Below, one piece after another: positions 18,809 to 28,269 of a DNA stretch of 64,000 nt (position 1 is the stretch's first letter; every line of letters starts with the position of its first letter). The stretch comes from Comamonadaceae bacterium OS-4. GTDB taxonomy: Bacteria > Pseudomonadota > Gammaproteobacteria > Burkholderiales > Burkholderiaceae_C. The stretch spans positions 1,634,501 through 1,698,500 of the forward strand of contig AP026970.1 of assembly GCA_027924025.1 (NCBI GenBank), read 5' to 3'. Position numbers and translations under genes: made by a program. The notes under the pieces are model-generated. The model had not been told where the DNA came from. It worked only from the letters and a program-made list of their open reading frames with translations, and searched no databases.

Positions 18809-19024
18809 CTACAAATGGCGGGTCATGGTGATGGTTTTCCAGGCACCGTGGACCATGGTGGCGTTGGCGTGGCAGCGCTCCACGACATCGCGTGCACAGT
18901 CTTCACAGCGGCCGCATTGGGTGGCCACACCCAGATCGATCTGGATGTCTTCAAAGCTCTTGCCTTCACTGGCGTGAAGGTGAATCTCTCTGTCGGATAC
19001 GCGGTGGCAGACACAAACAATCAT
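18809..19024 (-). CDS. bfd: Bacterioferritin-associated ferredoxin
   Basis: A 71-residue 2Fe-2S protein that docks on bacterioferritin and delivers electrons to release stored iron. The cluster cysteines are visible as VCVCHRVSD near the start and QCGRCEDC near residues 38-45. The open frame continues upstream to 19117, but the ATG at 19024 matches the family. A candidate Fur box lies 34-54 bases before the start. The partner bfr is 6 kb away at 24852. Confidence 0.93.
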   Translation of the reverse strand: MIVCVCHRVSDREIHLHASEGKSFEDIQIDLGVATQCGRCEDCARDVVERCHANATMVHGAWKTITMTRHL

Positions 19025-19057
19025 GGGAGGTCCGGTGCTGTGGAAAAATTGAATTGT

Positions 19058-19078
19058 AAATGAGAAGTTGTCGCATTT
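19058..19078. promoter_or_regulatory. Candidate Fur box between bfd and the Sel1 gene
   Basis: AATGAGAAGTTGTCGCATT is a near match to the box seen at 25433 (AATGAGAATGATTCGCAT). It could control bfd (minus) and the divergent Sel1 gene (plus). Weaker than the other two boxes. Confidence 0.55.
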
Positions 19079-19115
19079 GCATTTATAGTTCTTAAAAAAT
19101 TTACTTTTGTTTACC

Positions 19116-19877
19116 ATGCCCGTGCCACAACTTCATTTGCCTCCTTCTTCTGACATTCTCCAAGCCATGACGCCGCAAGACTGGCAAGCAGTGACACAGG
19201 CCGAGCCACTCGCAGCCGCCCGCTGGATGAATGCCGCAGCCGCGCTGGGCAGTGCAGATGCACAAGCCATCGCCGGGCAATGGCTGCTCGATGGCCACGG
19301 GCAAGCCCGGAATCCAGATGCCGCGAGAGCCAGTTTTTTGAAGGCGGCGCAGCAGGCACACCCCATGGGCATGAATATGGCCGGTCGTTGTTTTGAAAAC
19401 GGTTGGGGGGGTGACGTGGACTACTTTGCGGCAGCCAACTGGTACCGGCAGGCCGCGCACGCGGGGCTGGATGCGGCGATGTACAACTACGCCAACCTGC
19501 TGGCAGCCGGCCTGGGCGTTGCACAGGATGACGCCGCTGCACTCGAGTGGTACCGCCACGCCGCGGCGCGCGGGCATGCCAAGTCCATGACCAAGATCGG
19601 CTACTTTTACGAGGATGGCAGGGTCGTGGCCCGTGACCTCAATGCGGCCTTTGTCTGGTTTGAGGGCGGGGCCACAGGCGGCGACTTCCGCGGGCAATTC
19701 AACTACGCCACCTTGCTGGCACAGCGCGGTGATTTGCAGGCGGCATTGCACTGGTTGCGCAAGGTGCCTGCCACCGCCACCGCCGCTTACCTGCGCCAAG
19801 CAGGCCAGCGGCTGCTGGACTCCAGCTATCCCGAGATTCGCAGCATTGGCGAATCCATGCTTCAAAAAGCCGTCTAG
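19116..19877 (+). CDS. Sel1-repeat protein of the Fiu/PiuC locus
   Basis: A 253-residue protein built of Sel1/TPR-like repeats: units such as GSADAQAIAGQWLLDG, HPMGMNMAGRCFENGWG, DAAMYNYANLLAAGLG and HAKSMTKIGYFYEDGR recur about every 36 residues. No signal peptide is evident. In Pseudomonas a Sel1-repeat gene also accompanies the piuA-piuC locus, so this is probably an adaptor of the same uptake system (inference). The ATG at 19116 is preferred over a TTG at 19107. The last residues and the stop codon lie inside a copy of the dispersed repeat. Confidence 0.85.
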   Translation: MPVPQLHLPPSSDILQAMTPQDWQAVTQAEPLAAARWMNAAAALGSADAQAIAGQWLLDGHGQARNPDAARASFLKAAQQAHPMGMNMAGRCFENGWGGDVDYFAAANWYRQAAHAGLDAAMYNYANLLAAGLGVAQDDAAALEWYRHAAARGHAKSMTKIGYFYEDGRVVARDLNAAFVWFEGGATGGDFRGQFNYATLLAQRGDLQAALHWLRKVPATATAAYLRQAGQRLLDSSYPEIRSIGESMLQKAV

Positions 19878-19919
19878 CGCTCACCGATATTGCGCGGGCA
19901 GCTATAAATAAGATAGCAG
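19859..19919 (-). repeat. Dispersed palindromic repeat, copy 2 (full length)
   Basis: On the minus strand it reads TGCTAT-(A/T-rich)-ATAGCTGCCCGCGCA, a spacer, then GCGCTAGACGGCTTTTT. It contains the end and stop of the Sel1 gene and abuts the stop of the DUF1513 gene at 19902. Confidence 0.75.
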
Positions 19920-21083
19920 AGTGCCGTGGTTGTCCCAGCCTCTGGCCAAGCTGTAGCGCTTGTGGGGGCTGGCACTGCCAGCGGCGCTAGTGCTTGTAGG
20001 TGCAGATAGTGCCTCGCGACTACCGCCCGCCATAAAGCCGTCGGCGCCGTTGCCCGCAGGCATCAGGGCGCCTGCGCCTGCCAAGGGCAGCATGCCCTGC
20101 CATTCGCCAGTCGTGGACCAACCCATTACCTGGCCGGCGTAGGTGGCGCTCACCCAAAACGTACCTGCCGCCCAACACACGTCGCCCGCATAGCCCTGCC
20201 ACCCGTCCGGCGCTGCGCCGTCAGCGGGCCACGGTACCGTGTGCAGCCCGTGAGGCCCTAGTAGCGCCAATGCCGGGGCCGCTTGCCGCAGCGCAGGGTT
20301 GGAGTGCTCGGCCTGCAAGGCCACTGCCAAGGTGCCATCGGGTGCGCGCGCCAGGTGGCGCAGGCTCAAATACGGGTCGTCCAAGGCAAACTGCGCGACG
20401 ATGCGGCCACTGGTGCTGTCCAGCCGCGTCAGGTTGGAGGCCATTTGCGGCAGGTTGCGTTTGCGGCGACCGGTTTCGGGCAGGGTCAAAATGCCGCCAT
20501 TCGCCACGATCAGGTGCCCAGCAGGCTCCCACATCAAGGCGTGGGGGCCGATGCCTCCGCTGGGAAACTCGCGAATCGTTTCCAGCGAACCCGCATGCCG
20601 CTGCGCAATCAGCCCTTGGCCGGTGTCGCCATCGCTCTCGGTGGTGAAAATGAATGCCCCGTCGGGCGACTGCACAGCGTGGCCCCCCAAGTAGCGATCC
20701 GACTCCATGGGGTGCAGGTGCAGCAGGCGGCCGGTGCGCGTGTCCACCCGGGCCAGGTATTCACCGGGCCGGCGTGCGACCACCAGCGCCTCTGGCGCTT
20801 GGCCCGCACGCGCAGCGGTAAGGGGCAGCAGTTGGTGCGCCCGGTCGGGCAGTGCGGTGGCCCAGCGGGCGCCCTGTGGCGTCCAGACACCGGCGTAGGC
20901 TTGCCCCCGGTCTTGCCAGGCGGTGAGCACTTGCGTCTCTTTGATGCGCACGCTTGGTGTAGCCACGGCTGCGCGGGGTAGACCTGCACACCATGCCGCG
21001 AGGCCCATGGAGGCCAGTGTGCTCAGTGTTTGCCGACGGGTCACTGGCTGCGCATCGGGCGCAGGGTCAATCGCCATCGGCAT
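19902..21083 (-). CDS. DUF1513 beta-propeller periplasmic protein
   Basis: A 393-residue DUF1513 protein; the repeated SPDGAFIFTTESD, GIGPHALMWEPAGHLIVANGG and HLARAPDGTLAVALQ units indicate a seven-bladed propeller. The N-terminus has paired arginines before a hydrophobic stretch (TRRQTLSTLASMGLAAWCAG), a possible Tat signal. The open frame extends to 21398, but the upstream part is out-of-frame imelysin-like sequence; the start at 21083 (or ATG 21077) overlaps that gene by 17 (or 11) bases, indicating coupling. It is the last gene of the imelysin operon. The biochemical role is unknown. Confidence 0.85.
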   Translation of the reverse strand: MPMAIDPAPDAQPVTRRQTLSTLASMGLAAWCAGLPRAAVATPSVRIKETQVLTAWQDRGQAYAGVWTPQGARWATALPDRAHQLLPLTAARAGQAPEALVVARRPGEYLARVDTRTGRLLHLHPMESDRYLGGHAVQSPDGAFIFTTESDGDTGQGLIAQRHAGSLETIREFPSGGIGPHALMWEPAGHLIVANGGILTLPETGRRKRNLPQMASNLTRLDSTSGRIVAQFALDDPYLSLRHLARAPDGTLAVALQAEHSNPALRQAAPALALLGPHGLHTVPWPADGAAPDGWQGYAGDVCWAAGTFWVSATYAGQVMGWSTTGEWQGMLPLAGAGALMPAGNGADGFMAGGSREALSAPTSTSAAGSASPHKRYSLARGWDNHGTLLSYL

Positions 21084-22142
21084 CCGTAAACCCTTGGCTG
21101 AAATCGAAGAGCCGTGCCCCCATGTCACTGGCCAAGGTATGCAGCGCCGCGATGCTGTGCTGCGCGCGCAACACGCTACTCGCTGTTTGCGGGCGGGCCG
21201 CGTGCACCGCACGGCGGGTCGTTGCCAGTTGCTGCGCCAGTTGGGTAGCGGGCGCGAGGTGGCCGCGCGAGCGCAACAAGTCGGTAAAGCTCCGGGCCAC
21301 CGCGTCGTTGGAGGGGGCGCAGGTGTCTGCAGGGTCGCCCGCCAGAAAGTGGGCGATGCTCTCCCACTGCGCCTGCCAGGCCGCTGCAGTTTGCCCACTC
21401 AGGCCGCGCACCCAGATGGCACTGTCTTTGCCCCGGGTGTTGACCCGCATTTTCTTCAGGCGCAATTGGGCGAGGCTGCCCATGCACTGGGTGAAAAATT
21501 CGCCGTAGTCGGTCCAGGCTTGTGCTTCATCCACCGAGTCGCTGTCAGGCACCTGCGCCGCGGTCTGGTAGGCCTGCAGCAGGGTGCCGGCCTCTGCAGA
21601 CACCTCGTTGCTGATCGCCGCAGCGAGCGCCTGCGCACCAGGATCGGTCGCCTTGGCCCAGAGCAGCCATTCCAAGGCGGGCAGCCCTTTGGCGCCCACC
21701 CCGGCAGCGCCCACCCGGGCGGCTAAAGCCTCTGCGCTGGCATCTTTTGCGAATTGCACCAGTGTCTGCACCTGTGCCGTGCGGGTCGGCCAGAAGTCCA
21801 GGGTGCGCGCCGAGCGGCGCTCCAGCAGGGCTCCTGCGGGCACCGCCGCCAGTTGCTCCCACGCCCACATGCAGCGCACCCAGGCCGAGCGTTGGGCGGG
21901 CACATCAGCAGGCGTGGTTTGCAGGGTCTGTTGAAGTGCGGTGGCGGCTTGGGCGAATGCATGGGCACGCGGCAGCCAGTGGCTTTGCAGACCGCCCAGT
22001 ACCAGTTCGCCAGCACGGTAAAACGGCGTAGCAACCCCGGCGGGCGCTGTGCAGTTGGATGCTATGATTCTAGGAGCTGCATGCGCATATCCTGTGAGGG
22101 CTAGAGCGCTCAATGACCATGTTTTGAGAAGGGTGCGCCGCT

Positions 22143-22146
<4 letters not shown>
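21067..22146 (-). CDS. Imelysin-like protein, second paralogue of the operon
   Basis: A 359-residue exported imelysin-family protein. The signal peptide starts KRRTLLK, a fair Tat motif, with a likely cleavage after AHA near residue 23. The family motif GxHxxE appears as GLPALEWLLW, so the His is replaced by Pro; the helical repeats around FWPTRTAQVQ and LLRSRGHLAP fit the fold. It overlaps the upstream di-haem gene by 4 bases (ATGA) and DUF1513 downstream. A dispersed-repeat copy (22060-22114) encodes part of the signal peptide and the following residues. The role is probably periplasmic iron handling (inference). Confidence 0.83.
22060..22114 (+). repeat. Dispersed palindromic repeat, copy 3 (inside a gene)
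   Basis: TGCTATGATTCTAGGAGCTG followed by CATGCGCA and, after a spacer, GAGGGCTAGAGC. It is a full-length copy lying in frame in the 5' part of the imelysin-like gene on the other strand. Confidence 0.72.
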
Positions 22147-23587
<1,441 letters not shown>

Positions 23588-23591
<4 letters not shown>

Positions 23592-24745
23592 TGCGCTTGG
23601 GCCAGCTTGTGGATGCCCAAAGCGGCGGCGGCTTCGGTCAGGTCTTTGGATTGCTGGACCAGGCTGTCGATCGTTTTTTGCACCCGGATGCGCCCCGGCG
23701 CGTCGTTGGTACCCAGGATCTCGCGGTCGAACGGTGCCTGGATCGCGTTGGCATAGGCCACGCTCTGGGCAATTTGTTGACTCACCTTGTCTGCAAGGGC
23801 CGGGTTTTTGAGCGCCACCAGGTCTTTGAGCGAAGCGCCTTGCAGCGGGGTGCCGTCCAGGCGTTTGTAGCTGCCGAGCCAGACGTTTTGGATGCCCTGC
23901 GCGTTGGTGGCAGCATCGCGGTGGGTGTTGTCAGAGAAGCAGGAGTGTTCGTCTTCTTTGTCCTGGGTGTTCATCGCGACTTCCAGGCGCTCTCCAGCCA
24001 GCTCCCCACGCGACAGCGAGCCCAGGCCGACGATCATTTTGCGCACCGACTCCATGCCACCTTGCTCGAACCGCGCGCGGTAGTTTTTGCTGGCAGGTGC
24101 CCAGGCCTTGACGAGATAGCCCAGATCATCCACCAGCAGTTCGGTCACTACCTTCAGGTAGGTGCGGCGGCGATCCGCGTTGGCGACTTTGCCATCCACA
24201 TAGTCTTCAAAAGAGCGGTTGCCCGGGCCGGTGTCGCTTTGGTCCTGGCCCCAGAGCAAGAACTCAATGGCATGCCAACCGGCGGCAATGTTCTCTTCGC
24301 CGCCGCGCTCGTTGAGCTTGGCGAGGGTGGCTTTATTCAGCAGGATTTTTCGATTGTTGATGATGCCTGCCTTGGGCTTGCCGGCCACGCTGTCTATGTA
24401 GGACTCATCGAGAGGCCAAGAGTTGAGTCGCCCCTCGGGGCCCTTGTCGTCGTCAATCGGGCCGCTGTAGAAGCGAAAGGCTTCGGTCTGGCCGTAGAAC
24501 TCGCGGGCAGTCAGCCATGCTTTTTTCGCATCGTCCAAGCCTTGAGCGCTGGGCGCGGCAGTCAAGCCTTGGATGGCCTTTTGCAGGTTCAGTGCGCTGG
24601 TCAACACGTCTTGGTAGTTGGCCGAGACCAATTCTGCGTAGTTGCGCACGACGCTGGCAGCCTCTACGGTCTGCGCCCGCAAGGGGAGTCCGCTCAAGAG
24701 GGTGGCTGCGAGGAGGGTCCCTTGGAGGAAGCTGCGTTTGTGCAT
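23588..24745 (-). CDS. Imelysin-family iron-regulated protein (IrpA/IcmP-like)
   Basis: First gene of the operon, 385 residues, with a cleavable signal peptide (MHKRSFLQGTLLAATLLSG, cleavage near LRAQ). It keeps the family motif GxHxxE as GWHAIEFLLWGQD near residue 161, and shows SGPIDDDKGPEGRLNSWPLD, EDEHSCFSDNTHRD and GIQNVWLGSY, all typical of imelysins of the IrpA/IcmP type. Relatives are iron-repressed surface or periplasmic proteins; peptidase activity has been claimed for IcmP but is not assured. A strong Fur box lies 39-58 bases upstream of the ATG. Confidence 0.9.
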
Positions 24746-24783
24746 GGAGTCTTTCTGCGGTGTTTGAATCTAAATACATATCT

Positions 24784-24803
24784 TAATGCAAATCGTTCTC
24801 AAT
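24784..24803 (-). promoter_or_regulatory. Fur box of the imelysin operon
   Basis: TAATGCAAATCGTTCTCAAT, the reverse of a consensus-like GAGAACGATTTGCATT. On the minus strand it overlaps TTGAGA, a possible -35, with TATGTA 16 bases further on as a -10 candidate. Confidence 0.8.
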
Positions 24804-24811
24804 AATTAGCG

Positions 24812-24838
24812 CAAAAAAACGCTGAGGTCATCAGCGTT
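24812..24838 (-). terminator. Terminator of bfr
   Basis: Stem AACGCTGA/TCAGCGTT with a 5-base loop, followed on the minus strand by seven T. It lies just past the bfr stop and insulates bfr from the Fur-controlled imelysin promoter. Confidence 0.9.
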
Positions 24839-24851
24839 GAAGGGGAGCGAT

Positions 24852-25328
24852 TTAGGAGTGTTCGCCCATCTGCGACTGCAAATAGTTGGGGAGGCCCACT
24901 TTGTCGATCAGGTCGATCTGGGTTTCCAAAAAGTCGATGTGCTCTTCGGTGTCATCCAGAATTTTCTGGAGCAGATCACGGGACACATAGTCGCGCACCG
25001 ACTCGCAGTGGGCAATGCCGGCTTTGATGGTGATTTGGGCGCCCATTTCTGCCTTCAGATCGCACTCCAAAGCCTCAGGCACGGTTTCGCCGACCATGAT
25101 TTTTGCCATGTCTTGCAGGTTGGGCAGGCCGTCGAGCATGAAGATGCGGTCCATCAGCATGTCGGCGTGCTTCATTTCACCAATGGATTCGCTGTACTCC
25201 TTTTTAGCCAGCTTCTCAAAGCCCCAGTGCTTGTACATGCGGTAGTGCAAAAAGTACTGGTTGATGGCGGTGAGTTCGTTCTTGAGCTGGGCCTGCAGGT
25301 GGCCGATGACTTGGGCGTCGCCTTTCAT
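24852..25328 (-). CDS. bfr: Bacterioferritin
   Basis: A 158-residue haem-containing ferritin subunit that oxidises and stores iron in a 24-mer. Ferroxidase residues are in place: Glu18 in KNELTAINQYFLHYRMY, Glu51 and His54 in IGEMKHAD, and a later Glu and His in DDTEEHIDFLE. The Met in EMKHAD is the axial ligand of the inter-subunit haem. The ATG at 25328 with AAGGAG upstream is chosen over a longer frame to 25352. Bfd at 18809 is its reductase partner. Confidence 0.95.
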   Translation of the reverse strand: MKGDAQVIGHLQAQLKNELTAINQYFLHYRMYKHWGFEKLAKKEYSESIGEMKHADMLMDRIFMLDGLPNLQDMAKIMVGETVPEALECDLKAEMGAQITIKAGIAHCESVRDYVSRDLLQKILDDTEEHIDFLETQIDLIDKVGLPNYLQSQMGEHS

Positions 25329-25397
25329 GGGGGGTACTCCTTGTTGAAACATTCATTATCCCTTTGGGGCTTGTCGAAGCACACCGGATGGACCTAA

Positions 25398-25430
25398 AAA
25401 ATCCCGCAAAAGAAACGCGGGATTTTCTTG
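25398..25430. terminator. Terminator-like hairpin between divergent bfr and the Fur promoter
   Basis: AAAATCCCGC/GCGGGATTTT, a 10-bp stem with a 9-base loop and T-rich on both outer sides. It lies between two divergent gene starts, where no gene transcript would end (see findings). Confidence 0.65.
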
Positions 25431-25455
25431 TTAATGAGAATGATTCGCATATACT
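25428..25455 (+). promoter_or_regulatory. Fur-repressed promoter of the DUF2325 operon
   Basis: TTGTTA (25428-25433), 16 bases, TATACT (25450-25455). A near-consensus Fur box AATGAGAATGATTCGCAT (25433-25450) fills the spacer, a textbook repression layout. Confidence 0.85.
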
Positions 25456-25502
25456 TTGATTGCAGGTCTCGCTGTGATACCTGTTTCCACAAGGAGATGA
25501 CG

Positions 25503-25814
25503 ATGCCCACGCATTGGAAGCCGCAAGACGAGGAATACCTCATTCCAACCGCCGAAGCCTTGATGGCCAGCACCATGGCCCTGATGACGGGCCATGTGCA
25601 GACCGCTTGCCCGGAGCACCGGGAGGCCATGGTCGCAAAGATTGTGAGTAACCTGACCCGCCTGTCGGCCGACCCTTTGTTGTCGCCGGGCTTCCAAACT
25701 TTGTTGTGGTCCTTGCGGCAGCGGTGGTCGCACCAGGGTTCGCCTGCAACCTGGGTGCGCCCTGCAGCGGCAGAAGGGGGCTTCTGGCACGCCAGTCCTG
25801 AGGCGATCCAATGA
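25503..25814 (+). CDS. Small protein of the Fur/DUF2325 operon, unknown function
   Basis: A 103-residue soluble protein without a signal or membrane helix. It starts MPTHWKPQDEEYLIPTAEAL and is mostly helical-looking (MASTMALMTGHVQTACPEHR, then MVAKIVSNLTRLS) with several Trp residues later (LLWSLRQRWSHQG). One Cys and several His could bind metal. AAGGAG at 25491-25496 sits 6 bases before the ATG at 25503; an ATG at 25497 is too close to it. It is the first gene behind a strong Fur box and overlaps the next gene by 4 bases. I do not recognise the family. Confidence 0.8.
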   Translation: MPTHWKPQDEEYLIPTAEALMASTMALMTGHVQTACPEHREAMVAKIVSNLTRLSADPLLSPGFQTLLWSLRQRWSHQGSPATWVRPAAAEGGFWHASPEAIQ

Positions 25815-26008
25815 GCGAGTTCGCCAGCAAACACCGCGCAGCCGGGCGCTACCGGTCGATGTGCCCTTGCTGTGAGCCGGAGGCTGAACCCGTGCGCGGC
25901 CGCCCGACCAAGCAAGCCACCCGCCGCCCCGTGATGGCATGGCGTATCCGCTTGGCAAGTGGTCTGGAGCAAGTCGTTCAGCAAGCCACAGAAACCGGAG
26001 AAGATTAA
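25811..26008 (+). CDS. Small Cys-motif protein of the Fur/DUF2325 operon
   Basis: A 65-residue protein starting at an ATGA overlap with the previous gene and ending 2 bases before the next, so it is very probably translated. It has a compact CPCCEPE motif near residues 18-24, a possible metal or redox site, then a basic GRPTKQATRRP stretch. No signal peptide or membrane helix. Function unknown; the context suggests a part in iron limitation together with the DUF2325 protein. Confidence 0.75.
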   Translation: MSEFASKHRAAGRYRSMCPCCEPEAEPVRGRPTKQATRRPVMAWRIRLASGLEQVVQQATETGED

Positions 26009-26010
26009 CC

Positions 26011-27279
26011 ATGCCAATTGCAAATCAGGACCCGGTGGCTGTCAGCGCAGCTATGGACAACCCCGACATCTGCCCACCCGCCCATGTGTTGCCTGCGGGC
26101 GCCACAGGTTCGCGCCGCAAGCGCTTGTGGGACTTGGGGACCCATTGCCATTGCCCTCTGGTGGGGGTGAGTTTGCCCATGGAGGTGCTTCGGCGGCTGG
26201 TCAATAAGTCACTAGGCGCGCAAGCGGTTGCCAATGACTACGAGGTGCATGCCGGTGCGGTTGCTGAGGCTGCGCGCCGCTGCAAGCTCTCGGAGCTGAT
26301 GCAGGCCGAACTCGAATCCCGGTATGTGCGCGAGATCCAAGCCTTCAAGGCGGCGAAGAGCAGTTTGGCGGTGGCCGAGTTGTGGGTCAACCACTTGAAA
26401 GCGGGCGATGTAGCGGGCGCCTTCTGGGCGGCTTTGACCCACCCTCGTTGTGATGCCGCGCTCCAAGATGCCATGTGCAAAGACCTGCACATGTTCCAGC
26501 ACCAGGCTGGAGCGGGTGTGCGGCTTGAAATCGCGCGTTTTAATGCGTTGGCCCACGAAAACGCGGTCTTGACCCGTGAGCTCGGCAAGGTGCAGGAGCG
26601 CATCTCCCGTGTGATGGTGCAAAAGACGGCAGAGCTAGATCGTGTGCAAGCGGAACTGCTGCGCCTCAGGGCGGAGAGCATCGCCAAGGACAGTCGACTC
26701 GCGTTTTGGGCGCAGGACTACGCGGAGTTGCAAACCTCGATTCCGCAGCTCGATGAGCGTCAACGATTGCAAAAGCGCATTGAGCAACTTCTGCTACGCC
26801 AAGAGGAGCAAGACCAATTGCTCGCCGATTGCCGCCGCAAACTACAAGTGGCCGAACGCAGCTTGCTGGAGAGGGCGCGCCCGGAGCGCACGGATTCGAG
26901 CGCGGTCTTGGGTACCGAAGGGCCGCAAGTGCCGGTGCGCTTTGATCACAAAGTCGTCTTGTGTGTAGGCGGGCGCACCGGCAACGTGGCCAATTACCGT
27001 GACGTTGTCGAGCGGGTAGGGGGGCGCTTCGCGCACCATGATGGCGGGGTGGAAGACAACGCTGCGGTTTTGGATGCCAACCTGGCGGCGGCTGATCTGG
27101 TGATTTGCCAGACCGGCTGCATCAGCCACAACGCTTATTGGCGGGTTAAAGACTTCTGCAAGCGCACCGGCAAGCAGTGTGTCTACGTGGAGAACGCCAG
27201 CGCCTCGTCCCTGGAGCGCAAATTGCAGACGCTCAGTACACCAGTCGTTCAGGATGAATTTCCTGAAGAATCGTCGTAG
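26011..27279 (+). CDS. DUF2325 protein with central coiled coil
   Basis: A 422-residue cytoplasmic protein. Residues about 1-150 form an N-terminal domain with a Cys/His cluster ([14 protein letters not shown] near 37-50) and further cysteines; about 170-300 is a long coiled coil (Leu-, Gln- and Glu-rich); the C-terminal 95 residues are a DUF2325 domain ([53 protein letters not shown]). DUF2325 has no established activity. GGAG precedes the ATG at 26011. The 3' end overlaps ppsR by 47 bases on the opposite strand. Confidence 0.85.
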   Translation: MPIANQDPVAVSAAMDNPDICPPAHVLPAGATGSRRKRLWDLGTHCHCPLVGVSLPMEVLRRLVNKSLGAQAVANDYEVHAGAVAEAARRCKLSELMQAELESRYVREIQAFKAAKSSLAVAELWVNHLKAGDVAGAFWAALTHPRCDAALQDAMCKDLHMFQHQAGAGVRLEIARFNALAHENAVLTRELGKVQERISRVMVQKTAELDRVQAELLRLRAESIAKDSRLAFWAQDYAELQTSIPQLDERQRLQKRIEQLLLRQEEQDQLLADCRRKLQVAERSLLERARPERTDSSAVLGTEGPQVPVRFDHKVVLCVGGRTGNVANYRDVVERVGGRFAHHDGGVEDNAAVLDANLAAADLVICQTGCISHNAYWRVKDFCKRTGKQCVYVENASASSLERKLQTLSTPVVQDEFPEESS

Positions 27280-28054
27280 CGATCTCTTCGATGGACTTGG
27301 TCGTGGTGGACAGCCACCGGATCCCGGTGCGGCGCATCATGGCCTCGGCCTCGCTGACTTCCATGCGGCAGTTCTCGAGCGAGGCGTATTTCGAGTGGGG
27401 TCGCCGTTCATTGCGGATCTCAGACAGGCGCTCGGGCTGGATGGTGAGGCCGAAAATCTTCCCGCGGTGCGGCACCAAGGCCGGCGGTAGCTGGCGGCGC
27501 TCAAAGTCTTCTGGAATCAAAGGATAGTTAGACGCTTTCAGGCCGTATTGCATGGCCAGATACAGCGAGGTCGGAGTTTTGCCACTGCGGCTGACCCCGA
27601 CCAGGATCACATCGCTTTGCTCCAGGTCGCGGTTGCTTTGCCCGTCGTCGTGGGCTAATGAGAAGTTGATGGCCTCGATCCGGTCGTGGTATTCCTTGCT
27701 CTTGCTGGCGTCGCTGAAGCGGCCGATCCGGTGGTTGGATTTCAAGCCCAACTCTTGCTCCAAGGGGTGTACGAACATGCCGAACATGTCGAGCAACATG
27801 CCTTGGCAGCCTTCCTGGATGACCCTCAGCACATCCATGTTCACCAAAGTCGTAAACACAATCGGCTTGTTGCCGTCGACCACGCCTGTATGGTTGATCT
27901 GCCGGACCGCTTGGTGCGCTTTGTCCACCGTATCGACGAAGGGCAGGCGCACATGCCGTGCTTTTGTCTCAAATTGGGCCAGGATCGCATTGCCGAATGT
28001 TTCGGCGGTAATGCCGGTGCCGTCAGAAATAAAGAATACGGTGCGTTGGGGCAT
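27233..28054 (-). CDS. ppsR: PEP synthase regulatory protein (kinase/pyrophosphorylase, DUF299)
   Basis: A 273-residue bifunctional enzyme that inactivates PEP synthase by ADP-dependent phosphorylation and reactivates it by phosphorolysis. Seen: [20 protein letters not shown] at the N-terminus and the P-loop-like [15 protein letters not shown] near residue 153, then [11 protein letters not shown]. The open frame runs to 28222, but MPQRTVFF at 28054 is the family start. It is divergent from its target ppsA. Confidence 0.94.
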   Translation of the reverse strand: MPQRTVFFISDGTGITAETFGNAILAQFETKARHVRLPFVDTVDKAHQAVRQINHTGVVDGNKPIVFTTLVNMDVLRVIQEGCQGMLLDMFGMFVHPLEQELGLKSNHRIGRFSDASKSKEYHDRIEAINFSLAHDDGQSNRDLEQSDVILVGVSRSGKTPTSLYLAMQYGLKASNYPLIPEDFERRQLPPALVPHRGKIFGLTIQPERLSEIRNERRPHSKYASLENCRMEVSEAEAMMRRTGIRWLSTTTKSIEEIATTILQEIHPERLVY

Positions 28055-28269
28055 GGGAAGGTCGTTGGTGGTGTCAGTCAGATGCAAGTGCCTGGCGGGG
28101 TTTCGTAATCGGGTTACACGATGTGCCCACCTACAATCACTGCAATTTAGCGCATTTAGGTACCGGTTACGTTTCCCACAACAGCAACAACAGGAAAGTG
28201 ACAGGTCGCGCGACCCGCCCAAGGCCTGGCCGGCGGGTCAAAGAAAGGTTTTAACTTCTGGAGCATCCT

